Part shown: in pieces, positions 50,273 to 59,311 of the stretch
How the letters are laid out: each line of letters opens with the position of its first letter
Numbering within the stretch: position 1 is the first letter of the stretch
Assembly (NCBI RefSeq): GCF_009811555.1
Contig: NZ_BLIN01000003.1
Location: forward strand, 868,001 to 932,000
Reading direction: 5' to 3'
DNA: 64,000 nt
DNA from: Streptomyces caniferus
GTDB taxonomy: Bacteria; Actinomycetota; Actinomycetes; Streptomycetales; Streptomycetaceae
The notes under the pieces: generated by a model
The model's database searches: none
Seen by the model: only the letters and a program-made list of their open reading frames with translations
Told to the model about the DNA's origin: nothing
Program-made: the position numbers and the translations under genes

Positions 50273-50749
50273 TCAGCGGGCCGGTGCGGCGCCGGCGTTC
50301 TTCTTGAGCTCCATGACCAGCTGGGGGGTGAGCGCGCCGCCCGCACGGTTGGCGAACAGGGTCATCTCGTAGGCGATGTTCCCGAGCTTGGCCTCCTTCG
50401 AGGTCACCACGCCCAGGACGGCACCGCAGCCGATGGCCGACACCAGCACGTGGCCGCCCTCCAGGTCGATGATGACCTTGTTCAGGCCGCCCAGGCCGTA
50501 GTTGCCGGACGCACCGGCGGCCAGGCTCGTGACGCCCGAGACGATCGCCGCGAGCCGTTCGGAGTCGGCCTGCTCGCGCAGGCGGGAGACCGCGATCAGC
50601 AGGCCGTCGGAGGACACCGCGATGGCGTCGACGACACCGGCGGTCTCGCTGGCGAACCGGTCGAGGAGCCAGGTGAAGTCGGCCGCGGCGGCTGTGAGAT
50701 CCATGGGTTCCGCCCGCTCGGGGCTGCTCTTACCTGTCGGCGTCGTCAC
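50273..50749 (-). CDS. cvnB: Conservon roadblock/LC7 protein (CvnB)
   Basis: The 158-residue protein has a roadblock fold: FTWLLDRFASETAGVVDAIA, VSSDGLLIAVSRLREQADSE, and the Gly-rich SLAAGASGNYGLGGLNKVII. It likely regulates the nucleotide state of CvnD. The GTG start at 50749 has AAGGAG seven bases ahead and overlaps the cvnA stop by 20 bases; the internal ATG 50704 has no ribosome site. Confidence 0.92.
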   Translation of the reverse strand: MTTPTGKSSPERAEPMDLTAAAADFTWLLDRFASETAGVVDAIAVSSDGLLIAVSRLREQADSERLAAIVSGVTSLAAGASGNYGLGGLNKVIIDLEGGHVLVSAIGCGAVLGVVTSKEAKLGNIAYEMTLFANRAGGALTPQLVMELKKNAGAAPAR

Positions 50750-53315
50750 TGCCCGACTCCTTCCGGGGTTGCTGGTGTGGCGAGGGCGCTGGGTCCCCCT
50801 GGGGCGGAGCGCTCTGTTGCTCCGCCCGGCGTACTGCGGCTTCGAATTCGTCGAGCTCGGACCGGACCGCGTCGGCGTCGACGGGCCCGCGCGGGGCCTG
50901 GGTCTCCCGGTCGGCCGCCGGAGTGGTCATGGTGAGGGTCGCGCCTCGTACCCGCCGTCGCAGCGGGCGGCCGGCCGGTGCGGAGCGCGGACCGGCCGGG
51001 GAGCCGGTCCGCTCCTCGTCCGTACGCCGCGGGAGGCGCCGGGGAAGCTCGCCCTGCCGCTCGGGGGTGACGGGCCGCCGCTCGGGGGCGGCGGAGGTCC
51101 GCACGGGGAGCGGCGTGGCGGGAGCCTGCCCGGACCCGGGCGCGGCGGGCTCAGGCGGGGCGGACGGCGCCGACGGGGCCCCGGCGCCGGGCGCCGCACC
51201 CGCACCCGCACCCGCACTGTCCGGCTCTCCGGCCTGTTCCCCGGCTTGTTCCCCGGCCTGTTCCCGCGCCTGGTCCCCGGTCTCCGTCGCGGACGGATCC
51301 GCCGCCGGGGACGGGGAGCCGACGGGGAGCACGGCCGGCAGCAGCGCGGAGGGGAGATAGATTCCGGCGGTGATGCCGCCGCCCGGTGTACGGCTGAGGG
51401 CGACGCGGATGCCCGAGCGCCGGGCGAGGATACCGACCACGAACAGGCCGAGGACCTTGGTCGGTACGAGGTCGAGCCGCTCCCGGCGGACCAGGCGGGA
51501 GTTCTCCTCGCCGAGCCGGTCGGCGCTCATGCCGAGGCCGTGGTCGATGATCTCGATCAGGGCCCCGCCGTCCGCGGTGATGTCGGTGCCGGGGCGGACG
51601 ACCACCTCGACGGGGGTGTCGGACGGCGAGAACGAGACCGCGTTCTCCAGCAGTTCGGCGAGCATCAGCGTCAGGTCGTCGACCACGTCGGGTCCAACGG
51701 TGACCTCGGTCTCGGACCGCAGGGACACCCGCTGGAAGCCCTCGATCTGACCGAGCCCGGCCCGGATGACGTTGACCAGGCTGGTCGGCCGGGCCTCCAG
51801 CTCGGGGTCCCGGACGCCGGCGAGCAGCATCAGGCTGTCGGCGTTGCGCTGGAGGCGTACCGCGATGTGGTCGATGCGGTACATCCGCTGGAGCACGTCG
51901 GGGTCGGTCTCCTCGCGTTCCACGGCGTCGATCAGCATCAGCTGGCGGGAGGTCAGGTTGCTGACCCGGCGTCCGACGTTGCCGAACATCTCGGCGACGT
52001 TGCGGCGGCTGAGCACCTGCCGCTCCAGCAGCGCCGCGGCGGTGACCTGCACCTGGTTGAACGCCTCGGCCAGGTGGCCGATCTCGTCGCGCACCGGGAC
52101 GGGGATCGGCCGCGGCCGGAGCGGGGTGCTGTCCGTCGACTCGTCCTCCTCGACGCGGGCGAGTTCTTCCCCGGCCACGTCGACCACCTGCTGCGCGGCG
52201 CCGGTCAGGGCCGTCAGCGGACGCACCACCGAGCGCCGGACCTGGACGGAGAAGGTCAGCCAGGAGGCGAAGCCGAGCAGCGCGAGGCCGAGCATGAGCA
52301 GCGCGTTCCGCAGGGCATCGGCGGACAGACTGTCGGCACGGGCGGCGATGTCATCGATCAGCGACCGGGTGATGTCGAGACGGGCCCCGGCCTGCCGGCT
52401 GCCCGCGGCGATCGCCTTGCGCAGCTGCTCCGGCGTCTGGCCCTGGAGCGAGCCGGGGTCGATCTGCAGCTCCGCGAACTGCGCGTCGATGCCGTTCGCC
52501 TCGGCGTCCCGCTCGATCCCGCCGAGGCGCAGGACCTGGCCCGGCGAGGCGATCCGGGCGAAGTGGGCGGCCTGTTCCTCGTAGAGCCGGTGGGCGCCGA
52601 CGGCACGGGTGTATTCGGTGAGCGCGTTGGCGTCCCGGGTCTGGGCGGAGAACACCCCGCTCTCGTAGGTCGCGTGGGCGGCGTCGGCGCGCAGCACCGT
52701 GTCGAGGAGATCGGTGACCGAGGACGACGAGGTGCCCAGGAAGCGGTCGAGGCCGATGCCGTCGATCAGGTAGTCGACCGCGGCGGCGTAGGCGGGGTCG
52801 ATACCGGCGGCCGGCACCGAGCCCCGCTCGACCTTGTCGCGCAGCACCGCCAGGCCCCGGACGTACTCCAGCGCCCGCGCCCCCTCCTTCGGCAAGTCGG
52901 GCCCGAACGCGGAACGCACGGTGGTGACCTGTGCGTCGGTGCTCCGCTGCGCCTGGCGGTAGGTGGCGGTCGACGGCAGTGCGGCACCGGGCCGGGCCGC
53001 CTCCTGCTCCACGGAGAGCAGCAGCGCCTGCCGGTGTTCGGCCTGGATGTCGTTGATCAGCCTGGTGACCTGCTCGCTGTCGCGCACCAGCTCTTCGGTG
53101 CGGCCGGCGTCCAGGGCCTTGTTCATCTGGCTGTCGACGCCGATGGCGAGCAGGACGCCGACGACCGCGACCGGCGCGATCACCAGAACGTTGAGCTTCC
53201 GCCGGAACGGCCAGCGGTCCAGGAGCGCACCCGTGCGCTGACGGAGCCGCGGCCCCGACGGCGAACGCCGGGAACGGTCCGGTGCGTGTGGTGGGTCCGT
53301 TGCGTCCGCAGACAC
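50730..53315 (-). CDS. cvnA: Conservon sensor histidine kinase (CvnA)
   Basis: The 861-residue membrane kinase starts at GTG 53315 behind AAGGAG. A first membrane segment (~40-62, NVLVIAPVAVVGVLLAIGVD) leads to an extracellular NIT-type helical sensor, then a second membrane segment (~345, ALLMLGLALLGFASWLTF), HAMP-like linker (GHLAEAFNQVQVTAAALL) and an ATPase domain (LAELLENAVSFSPSDTP, EIIDHGLGMSADRL). The C-terminal ~200 residues are low complexity with repeated EQAG. Conservon kinases of this group affect antibiotic production and development. Confidence 0.92.
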   Translation of the reverse strand: MSADATDPPHAPDRSRRSPSGPRLRQRTGALLDRWPFRRKLNVLVIAPVAVVGVLLAIGVDSQMNKALDAGRTEELVRDSEQVTRLINDIQAEHRQALLLSVEQEAARPGAALPSTATYRQAQRSTDAQVTTVRSAFGPDLPKEGARALEYVRGLAVLRDKVERGSVPAAGIDPAYAAAVDYLIDGIGLDRFLGTSSSSVTDLLDTVLRADAAHATYESGVFSAQTRDANALTEYTRAVGAHRLYEEQAAHFARIASPGQVLRLGGIERDAEANGIDAQFAELQIDPGSLQGQTPEQLRKAIAAGSRQAGARLDITRSLIDDIAARADSLSADALRNALLMLGLALLGFASWLTFSVQVRRSVVRPLTALTGAAQQVVDVAGEELARVEEDESTDSTPLRPRPIPVPVRDEIGHLAEAFNQVQVTAAALLERQVLSRRNVAEMFGNVGRRVSNLTSRQLMLIDAVEREETDPDVLQRMYRIDHIAVRLQRNADSLMLLAGVRDPELEARPTSLVNVIRAGLGQIEGFQRVSLRSETEVTVGPDVVDDLTLMLAELLENAVSFSPSDTPVEVVVRPGTDITADGGALIEIIDHGLGMSADRLGEENSRLVRRERLDLVPTKVLGLFVVGILARRSGIRVALSRTPGGGITAGIYLPSALLPAVLPVGSPSPAADPSATETGDQAREQAGEQAGEQAGEPDSAGAGAGAAPGAGAPSAPSAPPEPAAPGSGQAPATPLPVRTSAAPERRPVTPERQGELPRRLPRRTDEERTGSPAGPRSAPAGRPLRRRVRGATLTMTTPAADRETQAPRGPVDADAVRSELDEFEAAVRRAEQQSAPPQGDPAPSPHQQPRKESGSDDADR

Positions 53316-53756
53316 CCAGGTCTCCTTACGACGTGCTCCTGAGCGGGGACCGAGAGGGTGTTGGTGCCGACCGCCGACGACGGGCACGGAGGGTGGCGAT
53401 CGCGATTCCCAGCCCATGACGAGCGAAAGGATCACGCCACACCTCCGACGGCCGTGAACACTACCGCTTGTGCACGCACAGGCACCACAGGACTACCAAT
53501 GATCAGGCTGTATTCAACTCTTTGTCATGTTTGGCCCGTTGTCTTCACCGGGGGGTGCGGCGTCGGGCGGGATGGCCTGGTTGGCCGGTTTCCGACGGGG
53601 AGTGGAGTATGTGGAGTGACTCGTTCCGGTGTGCGCGCTGTGTCGGCGGCGTACGCCGGGCCTGCCGGAGGCGGCTGCTCCCCGGAGCGCCGTCACCCGT
53701 AACCTGTCTCCCCCACCCCACCCGTATCCTCATCCCGCTGCCCTGCGAGGAGACCC
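53316..53756. other. Intergenic region, 441 bases
   Basis: It lies between divergent cvnA and the binding-protein gene and is less GC-rich around 53450-53540. Promoters for both should be here. The ORFs crossing it have no believable protein composition. I see no RNA gene or strong repeat. Confidence 0.5.
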
Positions 53757-54887
53757 GTGCACCCCACCCGCAAGGCGGTCGTGACCGCCGCCGCATTCCT
53801 GGTCATGGCCACCGTCGCCGGCTGTGAATCCGGCGGCGCCGCCGCGTCCCACCAGGGCTCCACCGAGCCCGGATGCCCCACCGCCCTCGCCAGGGCCAAG
53901 CAGGCGGTCAAGAAGGCCGAGGCCGTGAGCGCACCCTGGGAGGGGCCCACCACGGGACCCGAGGCCGTCCAGGACAAGACCGTCGTCTACATAGCCCAGA
54001 CCCTGACCAACCCCGGCGTCGCCGGAGTCGCCCAGGGTGTCCAGGAAGCCGCGAAGATCGTCGGATGGCACGCCCGCACCCTCAACGGCCAGGGCACACC
54101 GGAGGGCCTCAAGGCCGCCTTCAAGCAGGCCCTGCGCCTCAAGCCGGACGGCATCGTCATCAGCGGATTCGACCCCTCGACGACCCCGGCGGAGGTCAAG
54201 AAGGCCCGTGCCGAGGGCATTCCGCTGGTCGGCTGGCACGCCGCGCCGACCCCCGGCAAATCCCCCGGACTCTTCAGCAACGTCACCTCCCGGGTCGAGG
54301 ACGTGGCGAAGATCAGCGCTGACTGGATCATCGCCCGGTCCAACGGGCACGCGGGCGTCGTCCTGTTCACCGACGCCACGGTGCCCTTCGCGAAGCGCAA
54401 GTCCGACCTGATCAGGAAGGAACTCGCGACGTGCTCGGGCACCGAGCTGCTGAGCTACACCAACATGCCCATTCCGCAGGTCAACAGCCGGTCCATCAAG
54501 GAGGTCCGCTCGCTGCTGTCCCGTTTCGGCCGCAAGTGGACCTACTCCGCCGCCATCAACGACCTGTACTTCCAGCACGCCGCCCCCGCGCTGCGCGCCG
54601 CGGGCAAGGACGGCGCGGGTGCCCCGTTCAACATCGGTGCCGGTGACGGCGACCCGTCGGCCTTCCAGCGGGTCAACGGCAAGGAGTTCCAGGCAGCGAC
54701 CGTGCCCGAGCCGCTCTCCGAACAGGGCTGGCAGATCGTCGACGAGTTCAACCGCGCCTTCAGCAAGGCCCCGGACAGCGGGTACACCGCCCCCGTCCAC
54801 ATCGCCACCTCCGCCAACAGCGGCGGTGCGCTCTCCTGGGACTCCGAGGGCTACCGCCAGGCGTACCGCAAGATCTGGGGCAAGTGA
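53757..54887 (+). CDS. Sugar-type ABC solute-binding lipoprotein, orphan
   Basis: The 376-residue protein has a lipoprotein signal with lipobox TVAGC near residue 22. The mature part is a RbsB-like periplasmic-binding fold: TVVYIAQTLTNPGVAGVAQG, LRLKPDGIVISGFDPSTTP, GIPLVGWHAAPTPGKS and FSNVTSRVEDVAKISADWII. No permease or ATPase gene is adjacent, so it may work with a distant transporter or as a receptor. GTG 53757 follows GCGAGGAG. Confidence 0.88.
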   Translation: MHPTRKAVVTAAAFLVMATVAGCESGGAAASHQGSTEPGCPTALARAKQAVKKAEAVSAPWEGPTTGPEAVQDKTVVYIAQTLTNPGVAGVAQGVQEAAKIVGWHARTLNGQGTPEGLKAAFKQALRLKPDGIVISGFDPSTTPAEVKKARAEGIPLVGWHAAPTPGKSPGLFSNVTSRVEDVAKISADWIIARSNGHAGVVLFTDATVPFAKRKSDLIRKELATCSGTELLSYTNMPIPQVNSRSIKEVRSLLSRFGRKWTYSAAINDLYFQHAAPALRAAGKDGAGAPFNIGAGDGDPSAFQRVNGKEFQAATVPEPLSEQGWQIVDEFNRAFSKAPDSGYTAPVHIATSANSGGALSWDSEGYRQAYRKIWGK

Positions 54888-54888
54888 C

Positions 54889-55368
54889 TCAGGAGCGGGT
54901 GCCGGTGTCGTGCGCCTGCACGCTGCGCACGAGTACGTCGTCCGCGTCGTACTGCCGGGAGACGCCGCTGCTGGTGAAGGTGTCGCCGGTGAGCCGGGCG
55001 CTCTGGTCGACGCTCACCCGGCCGAGGTAGTCGCCCTGGGAGCCCCAGACGGGTTCGGCGATCCGGAAGGTGAAGCGCCCGTCCCCGGTGCGGCTCCAAC
55101 TGCCCGCGCCGCCGCCCACGATGAAGGCCGTACCGCCCGGGGTGAACTGCACGGTGCTGTCATAGGTCCGTCCCTCGAAGGACACCTTCAGGGCCCATCT
55201 CCCGACGGGGCTCGCGGCGGCCGTGCGCTCCGTGCGCGGTGCCGGGTCGCCCGCTCCCGCCGGGGCCAGGGCCGTCGACGTGCCGGCCATCGGTACCGCG
55301 GCCAGGACCGCGGCCGCCACGACGACCGCACTCCGCGGCCGTCGTGCTCCGCCTGCCGAACGCTTCAT
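54889..55368 (-). CDS. Secreted calycin-like protein
   Basis: The 159-residue product has a signal peptide (SAVVVAAAVLAAVPMAG) and a ~105-residue beta-rich domain: VGRWALKVSFEGRTYDSTVQ, FTPGGTAFIVGGGAGSW, FTFRIAEPV and TGDTFTSSGVSRQYDADD. GGGAGG precedes ATG 55368. The gene is divergent from a paralogue at 55532 with the same strand order, so the two arose by inverted duplication. Function unknown; the fold guess (lipocalin/avidin-like) rests on strand pattern only. Confidence 0.7.
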   Translation of the reverse strand: MKRSAGGARRPRSAVVVAAAVLAAVPMAGTSTALAPAGAGDPAPRTERTAAASPVGRWALKVSFEGRTYDSTVQFTPGGTAFIVGGGAGSWSRTGDGRFTFRIAEPVWGSQGDYLGRVSVDQSARLTGDTFTSSGVSRQYDADDVLVRSVQAHDTGTRS

Positions 55369-55531
55369 GCTGTTCCTCCCCCGCGCGCAGCGCGTCTGCT
55401 GTGGTGGACCGGTCGGGCCAGGCTGCGGCCGCCGCCTCGACGGGCGCTCGAAGCACGCTGCACGCGCGGTGCTCCAGCAAAGTGCGAGGAGCCGCCCGGA
55501 CACTGGGCGGCCGCATCCCCGAGGAGGCCCG

Positions 55532-55915
55532 ATGCCGCTCCCCCGCTCCCGCCCGGACCTCGCCGACCACACCCCGCCGCCGGCCGCGGCCGGTACCTGG
55601 CGGGCGCTGGTGCGGCGCCCCAGGGAGACCTCCACCAGCACCTTCGTCTTCACCCCGCGGGGCGCGGCCCTGCTGCTCTCCGGCACCGCCGGCTGCGGCT
55701 CCTGGAGCGCCACGGGCACATCGGCGTTCTCCTACCGGATCACCGAACCCCTCATCGACGCGGACGGCCGGTGCACGGGCTGGGTGGACATCGACCAGAC
55801 GGGCGTGTGCCGGGGCGCGGCGTTCACCAGTTGCGGGGTGTCCCGGATACATGACGCACGGGGCGTCCTGCGGTACCGCGTGCCGGTGGCGATCATCGCG
55901 CGCCGGTGGGAGTGA
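55532..55915 (+). CDS. Cytoplasmic paralogue of the calycin-like protein
   Basis: The 127-residue protein aligns with its neighbour at 54889: AGTWRALVRRP, FVFTPRGAALLLSGTAGCGSW, FSYRITEPLIDADG, GWVDIDQTG and AAFTSCGVSRIHDARGVLRY. It has no signal peptide, so one copy is exported and one kept inside. GAGGAGG is four bases upstream of ATG. It has four Cys that the exported paralogue lacks. Function unknown. Confidence 0.65.
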   Translation: MPLPRSRPDLADHTPPPAAAGTWRALVRRPRETSTSTFVFTPRGAALLLSGTAGCGSWSATGTSAFSYRITEPLIDADGRCTGWVDIDQTGVCRGAAFTSCGVSRIHDARGVLRYRVPVAIIARRWE

Positions 55916-56098
55916 GGGGCCGCACGCGGGCGGTCAACAGGGTGTGCGCACATCGGCCAACGATAGGGGCGTGCGGCGGACTTGGGACGGGTGAAGCGGT
56001 CGACGCCAAGCCGTTGTTCACGGCCCCGGCTGTACTCGCTGTCTGCCGGCGGTGAACACCGGCCCGACCGGGCTCGGTGATCACTACAGTCCAGCCTC

Positions 56099-56824
56099 AT
56101 GACGACGTTCACCACGCGTACGGTCACCTACCCGGCCGACGCCCTCACGATGATCGGGCACCTCGCGCTCCCCGCCGGTGCCGACCGCCGGCCCGCGGTC
56201 CTGATCGGGCCCGAGGGGACGGGGCTCAGCGACGTCGAGCGCCGCCGGGCCGATGCCCTGGCCGAGCTGGGGTATGTGGCGCTGGCCTTCGACCTCCACG
56301 GCGGGCGCTATTTGGACGACCCTGGGGAGATGCTGGCCCGTTGCATGCCGCTGCTCGCCGACCCCGACCGGATGCGGAACATCGGCCACGCGGCGCTCGA
56401 CGTGTTGCGTGCCGAACCGCGGACCGACCCCGACCGGATCGCCGCCGTCGGCTACGGCACCGGGGGCGCGATCGCGCTGGAACTCGGGCGGGACGGCGTC
56501 GACCTGCGCGCGATCGGGACCGTCAACGCGCTGACCACGGGCCGGCCGGGCGAGGCGGCACGCATTCGCTGCCCGGTGTGGGCCGGAGTCGGGTCGGAAG
56601 ACCCGATCATGGCGCCCGCGCAACGGGACGCGTTCACAGCCGAGATGCAGGCCGCGGGCGTCGACTGGCGGCTCACGGTCTACGGCGGCGCCCTGCACGC
56701 CTTCCACCACCCGACGGTCGACCACATCGTGCGCCCCGGCGTCGGCCACCACCCACGACACGCACTGCGGGCCTGGCACGACATCGTCGACCTGCTCGCC
56801 GAGTGCCTGCCCGTAACGGAGTGA
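56099..56824 (+). CDS. Dienelactone-hydrolase-like protein without the usual nucleophile
   Basis: The 241-residue alpha/beta hydrolase follows the DLH fold: VLIGPEGTGLSDVERRRADA, LGYVALAFDLHGGRYLDDPG, Asp in AGVGSEDPIM and His in ALHAFHHP. The nucleophile elbow reads VGYGTGGAIALELG, with Gly120 where DLH has Cys. Without Cys or Ser there, classical hydrolysis should fail. It may bind a ligand or use another chemistry. Confidence 0.8.
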   Translation: MTTFTTRTVTYPADALTMIGHLALPAGADRRPAVLIGPEGTGLSDVERRRADALAELGYVALAFDLHGGRYLDDPGEMLARCMPLLADPDRMRNIGHAALDVLRAEPRTDPDRIAAVGYGTGGAIALELGRDGVDLRAIGTVNALTTGRPGEAARIRCPVWAGVGSEDPIMAPAQRDAFTAEMQAAGVDWRLTVYGGALHAFHHPTVDHIVRPGVGHHPRHALRAWHDIVDLLAECLPVTE

Positions 56825-56843
56825 TCCGGTCGGCTCCTGACGC

Positions 56844-57878
56844 TCACTCCCCGGCCGTCAGATGCAGGGCGACATTGCCGCGGTAGGCCCCCTGGAGGAG
56901 CGAGATCAGGGCGGCGGGCGCGGTCTCGATGCCGCCCTCGACGGCGGTGTGCGGGAAGACGAAGGTGCCCTCGGCCACCCACATCGCGAAGTGCCGCGTC
57001 CACTGGGTGATCTGCTCGGGGGTGTGGTAGGTCGCGAACGGCCGCAGTTCCAGATGCTTGGTGATGGCCGTCATGAGGTCGAGCCGGGGGTACGCCTGGG
57101 AGCCGTTCTGCGCGGACAGGGCGCCGCACAGGGCGAACCGCGCATGCGGGGCCGCGACCTCGATCGCGGCCTCGAACTGCTCCCCGCCGACGTTGTCGAA
57201 GAAGACCTGGATGCCGTCGGGGGCCAGCTCGCGCAGCCGGTCGACGACCGGGCCGTCGTGGTAGTCGAAGGCGTCGTCGAAGCCCAGTTCGCCCACGAGG
57301 TAGTCGACCTTCTCCTGGCTGCCGGCGCTGCCGATCACCCGGGCCGCGCCCCGGCACTTGGCGATCTGCCCGGCGAGCGAGCCCACCCCGCCGGCCGCGC
57401 CGGAGACGAACACCACGTCGCCCTTGCCGACCCGTGCGATATCGGCCATGCCGTAGTAGGCGGTGGGGCCCTGGCTCAGGTAGTACACCGGGCTGGGGAA
57501 GAGGTCCGGGTCCACCTTGAAGTAGGTGTTGGCCGGACCGCAGGAGTACTCGCTCCAGCCGGACATCGACTGGACGACGTCACCGACGGCCAGGTCGGGA
57601 CTCGCGGACCGGACCACCGTGCCCAGCGCGCCCCCGCCGAGCCGCTCGCCGACCTGGAACGGCGGCAGCGGCAACGGGCAGTCGGCCCGCATCAGATCCT
57701 GGTAGGCCGCCGCCAGCGGCAGATGGTCCGTACGGACCAGGACCTCGCCGGGCGCCGGCTCCGGCACCTCGACCTCGACGATGTCGAAGTGGCCGAGGGT
57801 CAGTTCACCCTCCAAGTGCTCGGACAGCCGTACTTCCCGCGCCTTCTGCGGAATGCCGGGACCCACACCAGCGCTCAT
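56844..57878 (-). CDS. NADP-dependent MDR oxidoreductase (prostaglandin reductase/CurA-like)
   Basis: The 344-residue zinc-free medium-chain reductase has the cofactor loop VFVSGAAGGVGSLAGQIAK, GADRVIGSAGS-type segment (AARVIGSAGSQEKVDYLV) and IQVFFDNVGGEQFEAAI. Members reduce alpha,beta-unsaturated ketones with NADPH. It is convergent with the DLH-like gene and probably is not part of the polyketide pathway, although enone reduction cannot be excluded. Confidence 0.9.
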   Translation of the reverse strand: MSAGVGPGIPQKAREVRLSEHLEGELTLGHFDIVEVEVPEPAPGEVLVRTDHLPLAAAYQDLMRADCPLPLPPFQVGERLGGGALGTVVRSASPDLAVGDVVQSMSGWSEYSCGPANTYFKVDPDLFPSPVYYLSQGPTAYYGMADIARVGKGDVVFVSGAAGGVGSLAGQIAKCRGAARVIGSAGSQEKVDYLVGELGFDDAFDYHDGPVVDRLRELAPDGIQVFFDNVGGEQFEAAIEVAAPHARFALCGALSAQNGSQAYPRLDLMTAITKHLELRPFATYHTPEQITQWTRHFAMWVAEGTFVFPHTAVEGGIETAPAALISLLQGAYRGNVALHLTAGE

Positions 57879-57989
57879 GACTCTCCTCCGTCGGCAGCCT
57901 GGGCTGAAACACCCCAGGGATATCCCGGCCCGCTCGCGGCCGCCTCGGGCGCCGGTCCAGCGCCGGGCGGTACGACGGGCCGGGTGCCG

Positions 57990-58517
57990 TCAGGCGTCGG
58001 GCGCGGCCTGCTGCAGGTCGAAGGCGTTGGCGCCGTCGAGGGATTCCCGGATGAGGTCGGCGTGGCCGGCGTGCCGGGCCGCCTCCCCGATCAGATGCAG
58101 CAGGATCCACCGGACCGTACGCGGCTCGTCCTGCGGGCCCCACGGGGTCTTGGGCATCGGGACCCGCTCGTCGAAGTCCTTGACCGCCCGCACCGCCTGG
58201 GCCACGTCGGCGCCCACCCGCGCGTGCTCGGCCAGCAGCCCGGTCACCGTGCCGGTCGCGGGCACCTCGAACTCGGCCTGTCCGTCGCGCTGCAGCCAGT
58301 CGGCGCCCCGGCCGGCGATGACCGGGATCCAGGCCGGCTCGCCGCGTACGGCGTGGATGAGCAGCGACGCCAGGGACAGCGTGCTGACGCTGGGGGCGCT
58401 GCGTGCCTGTTCCTCGCTGAGGCCCCCGAACGCCCGGCGCAGCGCCTCGCGGTGCTCCTGCCAGGCCGCCAGGAGCTCTTCGCATTCGTCCATCCGGGGG
58501 TCAGCCATGGTCGGCAT
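57990..58517 (-). CDS. DinB/DUF664-family protein
   Basis: The 175-residue four-helix protein has LLAAWQEHREALRRAFGGLS, SLLIHAVRGEPAW and VRWILLHLIGEAARHAGHAD. The spaced His residues of the first, second and last motifs fit a DinB metal site. Some family members are thiol S-transferases using bacillithiol or mycothiol. ATG 58517 or 58508 may be the start. Its neighbours give no hint of its role. Confidence 0.85.
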   Translation of the reverse strand: MPTMADPRMDECEELLAAWQEHREALRRAFGGLSEEQARSAPSVSTLSLASLLIHAVRGEPAWIPVIAGRGADWLQRDGQAEFEVPATGTVTGLLAEHARVGADVAQAVRAVKDFDERVPMPKTPWGPQDEPRTVRWILLHLIGEAARHAGHADLIRESLDGANAFDLQQAAPDA

Positions 58518-58710
58518 GCCTCTCTCGCCTCTCGTCCGTGCTGGGTCCGCCGCGCCGTCCGCGGCGCCGGCCTGCACAACGTCGCAGGTCCGGCCGGGGA
58601 CACGCGGCGCTGTAGTGCCTCTCCAGGGCGCGTCCAGCTCGGCACGTCACTTTGGACGGCGCCACAGACCCACCGGCGACGGTGGCGCGCCATGACCGGA
58701 AGGAGCCGAT

Positions 58711-59241
58711 GTGTCCCAGGTAACGCAGGCAACCGTGCAGCGGGTGACCGCGGATCTGTATGTCGAGGTGCAGCAGTTCTACGCACGGCAGATGCCGCTC
58801 CTGGAAGCCCGGAAGCTGGAGGAGTTCCTGGAGACCCTGACCGAGGACGGCTCGATCGAGCACCGCCCCGGCGGCTGGAAGCTGGAAGGGCGGCAGCAGT
58901 TGCTGACCGAGATGCGGGCGCGCCGCGGGGACCCGGAGCAGCCGCTCGTCGAGGAGATCTCGGCCCGCGAGGCGCGGGAGCGCAACGTCTCGTACTACGA
59001 CGGTCTGGTGTACCGCTACTGGTTCGACCGGATGCACATCGAGCCGGTCGACGAGGACACCTTGCGGGTGCGCTACCAGGCGATCGTGAGCATGACGGAC
59101 GCGGCGGGCAAGGTCAGCTTCGAGCCGACGACCGTCGTGGACGACGTCCTGGTCCGTATCGACGGTGAGCTGTACACCCGTTCGCGCATCGTCACCCATG
59201 ACTCCCCCGCCTGGGCCGACAAGATCCACAACCCGTCCTAG
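58711..59241 (+). CDS. SnoaL/NTF2-like polyketide-pathway protein
   Basis: The 176-residue NTF2-fold protein begins with helices (VTADLYVEVQQFYARQMPLL) and continues through LEEFLETLTEDGSIEHRPGG, YYDGLVYRYWFDRMHIEPV and LVRIDGELYTRSRIV. Such proteins act as cyclases, hydroxylase partners or dehydratases in aromatic polyketide pathways. GTG 58711 follows GGAAGGAG. It heads a rightward run SnoaL, P450, 2,3-dehydratase, AlkZ-like, which re-enters the cluster. Confidence 0.82.
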   Translation: MSQVTQATVQRVTADLYVEVQQFYARQMPLLEARKLEEFLETLTEDGSIEHRPGGWKLEGRQQLLTEMRARRGDPEQPLVEEISAREARERNVSYYDGLVYRYWFDRMHIEPVDEDTLRVRYQAIVSMTDAAGKVSFEPTTVVDDVLVRIDGELYTRSRIVTHDSPAWADKIHNPS

Positions 59242-59311
59242 GACATGTCCGGCCACCGGCCGCCCCCGGTCCGATCCGATCCGAACCAGCCGCACACCGC
59301 GGAGGTGCCCC

